Origin: Terriglobia bacterium
Lineage (GTDB): Bacteria > Acidobacteriota > Terriglobia > Terriglobales > Acidobacteriaceae
Direction of reading: 5' to 3'
Length of the DNA stretch: 57,123 bases
Assembly (NCBI GenBank): GCA_020072585.1
Contig: JAIQGL010000037.1
Coordinates: 1 to 57,123, forward strand
In this document: in pieces, positions 1 through 8,402 of the stretch
How the letters are laid out: every line of letters starts with the position of its first letter
Position numbering within the stretch: position 1 is the stretch's first letter
Translations under genes and position numbers: made by a program
The notes under the pieces: model-generated
What the model was told of the DNA's origin: nothing
The model's input: the letters and a program-made list of their open reading frames with translations, nothing else
The model's database searches: none

Positions 1-150
1 TCGCAGGTCTGACTAATCTCCGTGTCGAGGTCCTACTGCCTCACTGCACGAGCCCAGCCTGCAACCTGTCTGCTCCAGATTCCTGTTCCGGAGCATATCG
101 CCTCAGAACTTGCTCCTTATTCATGCCATCTCTGTGGTTAAACTAAGGGG

Positions 151-624
151 ATGGACTGGAGAGATCATGCGCGCACAACCGGCACGGCGCTCAAGAACTG
201 GTTTGTTGCCCAGTGTTACGACTCTCTGGCTGTCGCGCTGTTGTGGCTCGCCGGGTTGCTGATCATCGGCATTCCCTGGGCGCCGCTGTGGGCCGTTCTG
301 GCAGGAGTCCTTCAGTTCATCCCGAACTTCGGAGTCATGATCTCATTGATCGGACCGGCGCTTGTTGGCGCATTCAGCCATGACCACATGCGCTTCGTCT
401 ATGTGCTCATCTTGTTTGCCGTGATCATGGTGACTGACGGCCTCTTCCTGCAGCCATATCTGATGAAGCGCACGGCCAAAGTGCCGTTCTGGGTAGCGCT
501 GTTTGCGCCGATTGTCCTTGGCATTGTCATTCCGTTTTGGGGAGTGCTACTGGCGCCGCCGGTGCTGGCGGTGATCTATGCGTTTCGACGAAAGGCGTCG
601 GCCGAGGACCAGCCGCAGGGATGA
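151..624 (+). CDS. AI-2E/PerM-family membrane protein, short form
   Basis: This 157-residue protein has several hydrophobic segments (about residues 27-70, 81-102 and 114-145). The patterns LQFIPNFG (about 54-61) and the later QPYLMKR (about 103-109) resemble the C-terminal half of the AI-2E/PerM transporter family. Full members have about 350 residues and 7-8 membrane helices, so this one is roughly half length. An in-frame stop at 139-141 precedes the ATG and AAGGGG directly abuts the start, so it is not simply cut by the window edge. It may be a natural short form or a 5'-truncated remnant. The substrate cannot be inferred. Confidence 0.6.
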   Translation: MDWRDHARTTGTALKNWFVAQCYDSLAVALLWLAGLLIIGIPWAPLWAVLAGVLQFIPNFGVMISLIGPALVGAFSHDHMRFVYVLILFAVIMVTDGLFLQPYLMKRTAKVPFWVALFAPIVLGIVIPFWGVLLAPPVLAVIYAFRRKASAEDQPQG

Positions 625-886
625 AACTATTTCTTACGTGATGGCCGACGCGAACCAGACTTGTGCGAACCAGGATTGAAAGTCGGTAAAAAGCACGCCA
701 GCGGCACACACGATGAGAAATCAACTGTGCGGCGAGAGACGCGAGAGAAAAGAACTCAAACGCGTCTGCCCTCATCATTGAGATCGCCTGAAAAGACAAT
801 CATTGCCAGAATCACGAACCCAAAGAGCCAGCAAGCTCCGCCGACACCAGAATCACTCTCACGGCAAGCGCAATCGCACCGTGTTC

Positions 887-1306
887 TCAGTCATGGCGCT
901 TGCGCGAATAGGGATGCGTTGATTGGCGGTAACCTCTGCGATGCTTGCGCATCGGAACAGGCGGCAGGAGGCCCTTTACCGCCAAAAATATCCAGAACAG
1001 CAAAATCGCCAGCAGATAAACACAGCTCCAGAGTTCCGTGAGTATGAACCGGGAATCGCGTTCTGAAAGTACATAGCCAATCATCTGGGCAAGGCCAAAC
1101 GAGGTAACCACAAGCACGAAGACCACTATGGTCAGGAGACAGAGCCGCTGCCCCAGGGTGAAAATGGCCTTTCCAGAAGCAATATTCCGATAGAATCGGC
1201 CTTCGTTCAGATTCGTGTCGGGAAATACTATATTGCGTTGGCGGTTGAGTACGTCCCGCTCCCATTGCTGCAAGCTCATGCCGGAATAATATAGAACGCT
1301 TGTCAT
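887..1306 (-). CDS. small two-helix membrane protein, function unknown
   Basis: This 139-residue protein has a polar N-terminal section (about 1-53), two strong hydrophobic segments (about 55-77 and 91-113) and a basic C-terminal tail. That layout suggests a cytoplasmic-membrane protein with both ends inside. I recognise no family. It is transcribed away from yebC and its start overlaps the putative yebC promoter. A second in-frame ATG nine codons in, giving MSLQQWERD, is an equally good start, and neither has a clear ribosome binding site. Amino-acid content is protein-like, which favours a real gene over chance. Confidence 0.55.
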   Translation of the reverse strand: MTSVLYYSGMSLQQWERDVLNRQRNIVFPDTNLNEGRFYRNIASGKAIFTLGQRLCLLTIVVFVLVVTSFGLAQMIGYVLSERDSRFILTELWSCVYLLAILLFWIFLAVKGLLPPVPMRKHRRGYRQSTHPYSRKRHD

Positions 1307-1314
1307 GCTATAAT
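1306..1314 (+). promoter_or_regulatory. extended -10 promoter upstream of yebC
   Basis: TGCTATAAT is a perfect TATAAT hexamer preceded by the TGn extension, 82 nt before the yebC ATG. No good -35 hexamer lies at the usual distance, as is typical of extended -10 promoters. Assignment is by sequence pattern only. Confidence 0.5.
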
Positions 1315-1396
1315 CTAGCTTGTTTTTCCGCGCTTGTTAGCGCATGCCGCCTCTCCTGTTGGCTGCGTAAATCTTTGATTCTTTGAGGTTACCCAC

Positions 1397-2146
1397 ATGT
1401 CTGGCCACTCAAAATGGGCCACAATCAAGCACAAGAAGGGCGCGCTGGACGCCAAGCGCGGCAAGATTTTTACCCGTCTGATCAAGGAAATCACCATGGC
1501 CGCTAAAAGTGGCGGTGGCGACGTTGAGGGCAATCCGCGTCTCCGCACCGCTGTGGCAGCCGCCAAGGCTGAGAACATGCCGGCGGACAACATCAAGCGC
1601 GCGATCCAGCGCGGTACCGGCGAACTTGAAGGCGTAAACTACGAGGAAATCACTTTTGAAGGTTACGGCCCTGGCGGCGTGGCCCTGCTGGTGGAAGTCA
1701 CTACCGATAATCGCAATCGCACCGTGAGCGAAATCCGCCATGCTTTTACCAAGGGCGGCGGAAACATGGGTGAAGCAGGCTCCGTGTCCTGGATGTTCCA
1801 GAAGAAGGGTTCCATCGTAGTCTCCAAGGCCAAATCCAAGGAAGATGATCTGATGAATATTGTTCTGGAACAGGGCGGCGAAGACTTAAATGATGATGGC
1901 GAAAACTGGGAAATTACCACACCACCAAACGCATTCGACGCTGTTCTGGAAGCGGTAAAAAAATCGGGAGCCGAGGTAGCACATTCCGAAGTGGGAATGA
2001 TTCCGCAAACGTATGTGAAGTTGGAAGGCGCTGCTGCCAACCAGATGATCCGTCTGCTGGAAACACTGGAAGACGCCGACGACGTGCAAAACGTGTATTC
2101 GAACTTTGACGTTGACCAGAAACAACTCGAAGAAGTCGCCGGATAA
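1397..2146 (+). CDS. yebC: YebC/PmpR-family (TACO1-like) protein
   Basis: This 249-residue protein has the hallmark start [20 protein letters not shown] and the conserved middle [19 protein letters not shown], so it belongs to the YebC/TACO1 family at the usual length. Family members are cytoplasmic; they have been described as DNA-binding regulators (PmpR) and more recently as ribosome-associated factors that relieve stalling, for example at polyproline stretches. TGAGG lies 6-8 nt before the ATG. The gene has its own extended -10 promoter and an intrinsic terminator, so it is probably monocistronic here. The commonly adjacent ruvC is absent. Confidence 0.95.
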   Translation: MSGHSKWATIKHKKGALDAKRGKIFTRLIKEITMAAKSGGGDVEGNPRLRTAVAAAKAENMPADNIKRAIQRGTGELEGVNYEEITFEGYGPGGVALLVEVTTDNRNRTVSEIRHAFTKGGGNMGEAGSVSWMFQKKGSIVVSKAKSKEDDLMNIVLEQGGEDLNDDGENWEITTPPNAFDAVLEAVKKSGAEVAHSEVGMIPQTYVKLEGAAANQMIRLLETLEDADDVQNVYSNFDVDQKQLEEVAG

Positions 2147-2168
2147 TCCACGAAGAGATTGGTATGTC

Positions 2169-2195
2169 AAGGCGGTTCGAACGGGCCGCCTTTTT
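2169..2195 (+). terminator. intrinsic terminator after yebC
   Basis: AAGGCGG pairs with CCGCCTT around a 10-nt loop and a T-rich run follows. It begins 23 nt after the yebC stop codon. Confidence 0.8.
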
Positions 2196-2883
2196 ACTTT
2201 TCTCAAAACGAAACGAAGCGTCAGCAACAAACAATGAGCCCACAACAGACCCGCTCGTCATACGCTACTTATCGGCGACAGCGAGGTGCGGAATGTTCAC
2301 TTTAGCGGCGCGCTTGTCTTTCCTCACCAGGATAAAGTATGCGAATACTTTCATCCTTTAGTGTCTGCCCTGGTCCCCTGTCTCACCCAGAACTCTTTCT
2401 AACTATACTTTCTTGGACAGCAACAAAGAAACGGGCCAACATCTGCGGCAACCCGGGTCCGTCTACCGACAAGTGCGCATCAAGTGCTGTTCTCAAGCGG
2501 TCAAGCCAACCCATCAGACTGGTGCTCCTCCTTTCGAGGTTTCTAAAAAACTAGTAGGTTCCTCCCACGCTGGAATTCTTGGCGGCTGGCAACCAGCTAT
2601 AGCCTGCGGTACTTAAGTACAACCCACTCCAAGAATTAGAACATGCAACAAATAGCCCCTTTGGAGTCTGTTCACTATCCTCTCCAAGCGACCAAGGGTT
2701 CACCTCTGAATGGCAGTTATCCATTTGTTTTTAATGTGTTGCCAGTTGAAGAGTGTCTCCAGCAGCCAGATTAAAAGGTTTAACACTCGCCTAATGATGA
2801 TCTAATCCGCCCCACTCAGAATGCTTGTGCTCGGTACCAGAAGCGGGCTCATTGCTGCGCGGGATATCGACCTCGGGACGATT
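2196..2883. other. gene-poor interval before the peroxidase cluster
   Basis: Reading frames here are short, have no ribosome binding site and encode low-quality proteins, so I see no gene. The last part must hold the promoter for the next cluster, but I cannot identify a clear -35/-10 pair. A strong TTTAGGAGAA ribosome binding site closes the interval; a very similar one precedes the ORF at 12717 and occurs upstream of the 23201-26104 gene. Confidence 0.6.
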
Positions 2884-2897
2884 TAGGAGAAAAAACG

Positions 2898-5513
2898 ATG
2901 AAACCGGCTTCCGGGATTCGTACGGTCTCACGCATTATCACTTCGGTAGTTGCCCTCGTTGCCGCCATAGGCTACTACAGCCATGTTCGCGCCCAGAGCG
3001 GGGGATTGCCAGAACAGGGCATGGTCATTCCTCTGCGCCCGCTGGCGCCCCTTTCGACTGTCCCAGTTCCTCCGGTATTCGGCATGGAAGGAATTCTTGC
3101 CGATAAAACTGCGGCCATCGAATTAGGCAAGGCTTTGTTCTGGGACATGCAGGCGGGGAGCGATGACATCCAGGCTTGCGCAAGCTGCCATTTCAATGCA
3201 GGAGCAGACAGCCGCGCCATCAACGAAATCAACCCGGGCCAGGCGGGCGGTGACAACAAGTTCGAGATGGGCAGCGGGCCCAACTATCACCTGAGTGCAG
3301 GAACTTCCGGAGCAGGCTTCGGAGGCTATCACGATGGCGATTATCCCTTCCACAAAGTTGCCAATCCGGCGGACCGCTTCAGTGTTCTTTCAGATGTAAA
3401 TGATGTAACCGGGTCGCAGGGCGTATTTGCAACCACCCATGACGCTATCGTTGTAACAAATCCCGCTGAGCCAGGCGGCAACAATGGGAACCGAGGCGGA
3501 AAAAACGGCGGGTCTGGCATCGATACAGACGACGACGGATCGGGTGATGCAGGCCTCATCCGTTCCCCACAAGGCGTCTCAAATCCGAACCGTCGGGGCC
3601 GTAGCAGCAATACTGGCTCCGGCTCCACGAATAGTAATGGTAATGGAGGCCAGAACGCTGGCGGGAATGGCGCGGAAGGAGCGACAACCGGCAACAGCGT
3701 GGAAATGAGCACCAGCATCGTCGACCCGGTGTTCTCCTATCCTGACCCAACTGACAGTACAAAGCGGATCAACACGCGCAAGACCACAGGGCGCAACACG
3801 CCTAGCGCGGTAGATGCGGTATTCAACTTCCGCAATTTCTGGGATGGGCGTGCGCAGAATGTTTGCAATGGTGCGAACCCATTTGGCGCCCGGGATAACT
3901 CTTCACACCTGCTGGTTGTAGATGGCGATGGAAATCTGGGTCCTGCTCATGTAGGGATGGCGAATTCCGCACTCTGTTCGCAATCGCTGGGACCGATCCT
4001 CAGCAGCACTGAAATGTCGGCCGATGATCGCAACTTCCGTCAAGTTGGGAAAAAACTGCTGTTGCGCACCCCGTTGGCCAAACAGTTAGTTGATCCTACT
4101 GATAGCGTTCTGGGCGTCTTTTCCAACTCTCCAGGCAAGGGGCTCAAGACCAGCTACTCCGCGCTCATTAAAAAAGCATTCCTGCCGGAATGGTGGCAAT
4201 TCCAATCGCAGCTTTGCCTGTCTGCCGATGGCAGCCTCGTTGCTAAGGCAAATCCTGCTCAATTTGACGCGTGCCCTTCCGGTAGTACCGGCTATAGCCA
4301 GATGGAATATAACTTCTCTCTGTTCTGGGGAGTGGCTATACAGATGTACGAGAGCACTATGATCGCTGATCAGACGCCTTTCGACAAGTACATGGAGCAG
4401 CAGAAGACGTACACGCTGCTTGGCGACAATCATAACCAGAGCTACACCATCCAGCTGGAACCCGGAATTCAACCCTATTCACTATCTGTGATCGCGCTTG
4501 ATCCGCTGGCGGATTTTAGTGACCAGGACATGGCGTATGCCTTTGATTACGGCGATGGGCGTGTAATGGGCGTGGGTCTCGACAACGGCTCCATCGATTA
4601 CGCCACGGGCAAGCTGACGCTGCTGTTCGGGATGCCGCCACTCTCTACTTTCCCCATCAAGATCAGCTACTCCGTAGGTGCGACGCCTTTAACTACAGGC
4701 CAGCTTCGCGGTTTGCTCATATTCCAGACCAAAGGCCGTTGCGTCAACTGTCATGGTGGTCCGGAGCTTTCCAATGCATCCGTAGGCACGGTGAGCAGTG
4801 TTGGTCCGGCGGAACGCATGATCATGGCTGACATGCAGGTCCGAGTCTATGACACCGGCTATTACCACATTGGCGTCCGGCCCACTGCGGAAGATGGCGG
4901 ACTGGCAGGAACCGATCCGGTTGCGGGCAAGTCTCTATCGCAGTCGGAGTATCTGCGGGAGCGGGTTTGCAACGACCCCTCCGAGACAATCATGATCCCG
5001 GGGCGCCCAGGCGATGGGATTTCTATGGCGCCACTGAACTGCGGCGACCAAACTGCGCGCGGTGGCTTCTTCAAAGCGCCACAGTTGCGCAACGTCGCCC
5101 TAACTGCCCCGTACTTCCACAATGGAAGCCAGTTGACATTGGAACAGGTAGTCGAGTTCTACAACCGCGGTGCTGACTTCAATACGTTTGGTGAAGAGCA
5201 CCAATACATGGATTCTGACATCGACATTCTGGGTCTGACGCTTCAGGACCAGACCGATCTTGTAGATTTTCTGCGCACCGGTCTAACTGACCCGCGCACG
5301 GTAAGCCAGGCAGCGCCTTTTGATCACCCTCAACTGCTAACTCCCAACGGTCATCCTCAAGGACCCAATGGGTATCCGGTCCAACCGGACTCGCAGCATC
5401 CGGGGCAAGCAATGACGCAGTTAATGGAGGTTCCCGCAGTCGGGAAGAACGGCGGCAAGCCATTGCCGACGTTCCTGCAGAACCTTCTGGGGTTGAAAAA
5501 TGGCTCCAACTAG
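2898..5513 (+). CDS. MauG/cytochrome c peroxidase-like dihaem protein, very large
   Basis: This 871-residue exported protein has an N-terminal signal segment (about 1-33) and two haem c binding motifs, CASCH at 94-98 and CVNCH at 615-619. The late motif KAPQLRNVALTAPYFHNGS is typical of the CCP/MauG family. These periplasmic dihaem enzymes reduce H2O2 or, as in MauG, oxidise residues on a partner protein. Usual length is 330-450 residues. Here the haems are separated by about 520 residues, including a Gly/Asn/Ser-rich stretch (about 190-275) that looks like a linker. A strong AGGAGA site precedes the ATG. Two secreted Cys-containing proteins follow on the same strand and are candidate partners by position only. 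Confidence 0.88.
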   Translation: MKPASGIRTVSRIITSVVALVAAIGYYSHVRAQSGGLPEQGMVIPLRPLAPLSTVPVPPVFGMEGILADKTAAIELGKALFWDMQAGSDDIQACASCHFNAGADSRAINEINPGQAGGDNKFEMGSGPNYHLSAGTSGAGFGGYHDGDYPFHKVANPADRFSVLSDVNDVTGSQGVFATTHDAIVVTNPAEPGGNNGNRGGKNGGSGIDTDDDGSGDAGLIRSPQGVSNPNRRGRSSNTGSGSTNSNGNGGQNAGGNGAEGATTGNSVEMSTSIVDPVFSYPDPTDSTKRINTRKTTGRNTPSAVDAVFNFRNFWDGRAQNVCNGANPFGARDNSSHLLVVDGDGNLGPAHVGMANSALCSQSLGPILSSTEMSADDRNFRQVGKKLLLRTPLAKQLVDPTDSVLGVFSNSPGKGLKTSYSALIKKAFLPEWWQFQSQLCLSADGSLVAKANPAQFDACPSGSTGYSQMEYNFSLFWGVAIQMYESTMIADQTPFDKYMEQQKTYTLLGDNHNQSYTIQLEPGIQPYSLSVIALDPLADFSDQDMAYAFDYGDGRVMGVGLDNGSIDYATGKLTLLFGMPPLSTFPIKISYSVGATPLTTGQLRGLLIFQTKGRCVNCHGGPELSNASVGTVSSVGPAERMIMADMQVRVYDTGYYHIGVRPTAEDGGLAGTDPVAGKSLSQSEYLRERVCNDPSETIMIPGRPGDGISMAPLNCGDQTARGGFFKAPQLRNVALTAPYFHNGSQLTLEQVVEFYNRGADFNTFGEEHQYMDSDIDILGLTLQDQTDLVDFLRTGLTDPRTVSQAAPFDHPQLLTPNGHPQGPNGYPVQPDSQHPGQAMTQLMEVPAVGKNGGKPLPTFLQNLLGLKNGSN

Positions 5514-5613
5514 TTTTCGCAAAAACATGGTTCGACCAGAGCTAGACGATATCCCCCTATCAGCAAGCCAGAGCAGGACAACGAAATTGAAGGATGACGG
5601 AAGGAGCTTCAAA

Positions 5614-8271
5614 ATGACGGGTTTCGAGCAAACAAGAAACATACTAAGGGTAGCGGGTATTCTTCTGGTGCTGATAGTGGCGATGGGCGCGAGCATGCCC
5701 GCGCAGAGCCTGAATCCTGTTCCCTGGCCAACGCCAGCAGCGGTTCCTCCGCCTCCGATTCAGCTGCCGGCTTATCAAACCAGACCAGCGGGCGTTCTTC
5801 TCGCCGGCCAGATCCAGTATGCATCATTAGATGCGACGCCTGGCTTATGCAATAAGGACGACAACCCGGCCCCGACGCCGGACAATCCGCCGCTGCCTGC
5901 CCAGTGCAAAACCACGGGTGGCTGGATCGAAGTCAACAACGAGATGATCCGCATTCCAGCGGGAACTATTGTGGTTTTCCCCAATACTTTCCTTACCTGG
6001 GAAGAGGTCTTCGAACTCAACCCGAACACGCATCAAACTGACGTTCCTTTCCAAAGCGGCCTGGCCATGGCTGACGCAACGAGGTTCCCCGGAACCTATG
6101 AAGCTACCATCGACTTGAACATCGTCAATGGACAGCAAATAGCCGGCATAGTTCGTATTGCTCAGGATCCGGCCAACGCTCTTTCGGGCTTCATCGAGAA
6201 GATCGATTATGCCAACGGCGTGTTGCAGGTCAACGGGCAAAGGGTCCAGATCAATGATCCGAAAATAACCATCAACATCCCTAACCCAGACGGATCCCCA
6301 ACCGGAGTGATCATCACCAAGGGCCGCTACAGTGCTGGGCAATCACCCGATCCGCGTATGGCTGTAGACCAGGGCAATCCCACGATTCGCTCGGGCATGG
6401 GATATCCCATGTGCATACCGGTAGTTCCTCCGGGAACGTACAACAACGAACTTGGAATTCCTGGCGTTCCTGATCCGTATGTCTTAACTGCTCCTGCGGG
6501 ATTCACTTATACCGGAATGGACGATCCGCAGTGTCCAGAGATCAACCGGCCACGCGATATACAAGGCCTGGGACCGCTGACCATTTTCACGATGAATGCG
6601 CCCGGCGAGGGTCCGTCACCTGAAAACCCGTTTCCGCAGGATCCGTACGCGGAAATGCCGTATGAAGTTGGCGACTGGGTGGATGTAATCGCTACGCAGG
6701 AAGTCGACGATCTTGGTCCCTATATGACCGCGACAGAAGTTGTAGGCAACATTGGGGCCTTCACCGCTCCGGGCGTGGACCCCGCATACCTTGTGGTGGA
6801 AGTTACGCTCATGGGTACGGCCGCCGCGCCTGATCCGAACTTCCCCCAGGAAGCCGGAGTCAGAACCAGGGTGGAGGGTATGACTACAGATCCGGTGCGC
6901 CCGATAGACGTTTCTGCCATTGATTACGATTGCAATGGCAACATCACCTTCCGCGAACCATCCTGGGTATCGAATTTCCCAGTTGAACCCGGGCCTCCAG
7001 GCATCGGCAAACGAGGCCGGTGGCGCGTGCGCTTCCCACAAGGCGGAATTTTCATGCCGCCTACGCAGAACATCGGTGCGCGCACCAGCGGCGGTGTATT
7101 GGGCAAAAACAAGAGCGGACTGGACTTTAACGAATACCAGTTGCCTACCGGCGAGTTCATTTACCCTGAACTCCTGACACCCGGCAACCCTCCGCCACCA
7201 TTCAACTTCATTGACTTCACTTATCTGGTCAACGGCTCCGGTCCGCTGCCATTGCAAGGCAGTGTTTTTGACAGCACTCAGATCCAGTTGGGTCTGGCGC
7301 CTGTGCCTTTCTATCCGAACCAGAACAGCGGCCAGCTCACTCCGTTCCCGTATGACACGATACCGCCGATGACATGCACGCCGGGCACCTTCACCTCAGT
7401 TGCCAGGCCGACTTTCTCATCGACCCCGAATCCGCCGTTTGCAGGTGTAACCGTTACGCTTGATGGCAGCGCCAGCACTCCAGCAGCGGGTCCGTTCGCC
7501 TGGTCACAGATTATCAATCCTGGCGATCCAGTCGTAACGATCAACAATGCGAACAGCGTCAAGGCTACGTTCCTCGCGCCGACAGTTGCCGGCTCGCAGA
7601 ACCTGACCTTCCAGTTGATTGTGGGCGGAGATGGATTTACTCCAGCTTCAGCTCCTGCCACCGTCATCGTGCCGATCATAGTTCCGCCGGCAGGCACGCC
7701 ACCGGCCGTTACCGCCAGCTCGGCTCCAGCGAACCCCGTTGCCAGCGGTTCGCCCGTGACGCTCACTGCCACTGGAGTTGATCCAGCAGGCGGCACGCTG
7801 ACCTTCACATGGGTAGCGCCGGCTGGAATCATCCTGACGCCGGCCGCAGCTGATGGCTCGGTGCAAACGTTCACTGCACCTATCGTGCCTGAACTGACCG
7901 CACCGCAGTCCTTCACCTTCACCGTCACCGCGACGAGCAGTGTAAGCGGAGCTGCCGGAACGGCAAATGTAGTTGTGGTTGTGAATCCACAGACGGACAT
8001 TGTCTTGATCACGGGCGCAGCATACCGGGTCAAGAAAGCCCGCCTCGACGTAACAGCTACCGATTTCACTCCCGGCGTGACGCTGACTGTCACTCTGGAC
8101 ATCATCAACCAGGCAACCGGCTTGCCGTACACGGCTGTAATGGGTCCTGCAATTCCGGGTGGTCCGGGCCTGTTCGACGTAATCATCGCGAACGTGCCAC
8201 CGCCGAACTTGATCACCATCACCTCCAGCGGCGGAGGAGTCACAACCAGTGGCATTACGGTTCTGAGGTAA
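5614..8271 (+). CDS. large secreted protein with PKD/Ig-like C-terminal domains
   Basis: This 885-residue protein starts at the ATG preceded by AAGGAG; the frame is open 38 codons further upstream, but those lack a ribosome binding site. A signal peptide (about 1-34, ending PAQS) is followed by an unrecognised N-terminal region of about 580 residues. That region contains several cysteines, for example in the segments near PMCIPVVPP and DDPQCPE. The remainder, rich in Pro, Thr and Val, contains two PKD or Ig-like repeats (GVTVTLDGSAS and GSPVTLTATGVDPAGG). It lies 100 nt after the dihaem peroxidase and is probably co-transcribed. A role as substrate or structural partner of the peroxidase is inference. 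Confidence 0.8.
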   Translation: MTGFEQTRNILRVAGILLVLIVAMGASMPAQSLNPVPWPTPAAVPPPPIQLPAYQTRPAGVLLAGQIQYASLDATPGLCNKDDNPAPTPDNPPLPAQCKTTGGWIEVNNEMIRIPAGTIVVFPNTFLTWEEVFELNPNTHQTDVPFQSGLAMADATRFPGTYEATIDLNIVNGQQIAGIVRIAQDPANALSGFIEKIDYANGVLQVNGQRVQINDPKITINIPNPDGSPTGVIITKGRYSAGQSPDPRMAVDQGNPTIRSGMGYPMCIPVVPPGTYNNELGIPGVPDPYVLTAPAGFTYTGMDDPQCPEINRPRDIQGLGPLTIFTMNAPGEGPSPENPFPQDPYAEMPYEVGDWVDVIATQEVDDLGPYMTATEVVGNIGAFTAPGVDPAYLVVEVTLMGTAAAPDPNFPQEAGVRTRVEGMTTDPVRPIDVSAIDYDCNGNITFREPSWVSNFPVEPGPPGIGKRGRWRVRFPQGGIFMPPTQNIGARTSGGVLGKNKSGLDFNEYQLPTGEFIYPELLTPGNPPPPFNFIDFTYLVNGSGPLPLQGSVFDSTQIQLGLAPVPFYPNQNSGQLTPFPYDTIPPMTCTPGTFTSVARPTFSSTPNPPFAGVTVTLDGSASTPAAGPFAWSQIINPGDPVVTINNANSVKATFLAPTVAGSQNLTFQLIVGGDGFTPASAPATVIVPIIVPPAGTPPAVTASSAPANPVASGSPVTLTATGVDPAGGTLTFTWVAPAGIILTPAAADGSVQTFTAPIVPELTAPQSFTFTVTATSSVSGAAGTANVVVVVNPQTDIVLITGAAYRVKKARLDVTATDFTPGVTLTVTLDIINQATGLPYTAVMGPAIPGGPGLFDVIIANVPPPNLITITSSGGGVTTSGITVLR

Positions 8272-8288
8272 TGCGCCAAAACCGAGGA

Positions 8289-8310
8289 CGGCTGGGCTTG
8301 GGCCCAGCCG
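8289..8310 (+). terminator. intergenic hairpin between the second and third cluster genes
   Basis: CGGCTGGGC pairs perfectly with GCCCAGCCG around a 4-nt loop (9-bp stem). No T-run follows, so it may be an attenuator or an mRNA-stabilising hairpin rather than a full terminator. Confidence 0.45.
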
Positions 8311-8402
8311 CCCCCGACAAAAGCTTCCAACCCTGCAAATCGTCAAGTGAGCAGGTTGGCAAGGAATCAGCAGAAGAAGAACAAACAAGAGAGGAACCGA
8401 AC

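Noticed and set aside
790-900. Short minus-strand frame with one hydrophobic stretch
   Set aside because: It has no ATG or GTG start and no ribosome binding site, so I do not call it a gene.
661-1041. Open frame opposite the small membrane protein
   Set aside because: Low-quality composition rich in Pro/Ser/Arg; the opposite strand encodes a convincing two-helix membrane protein.
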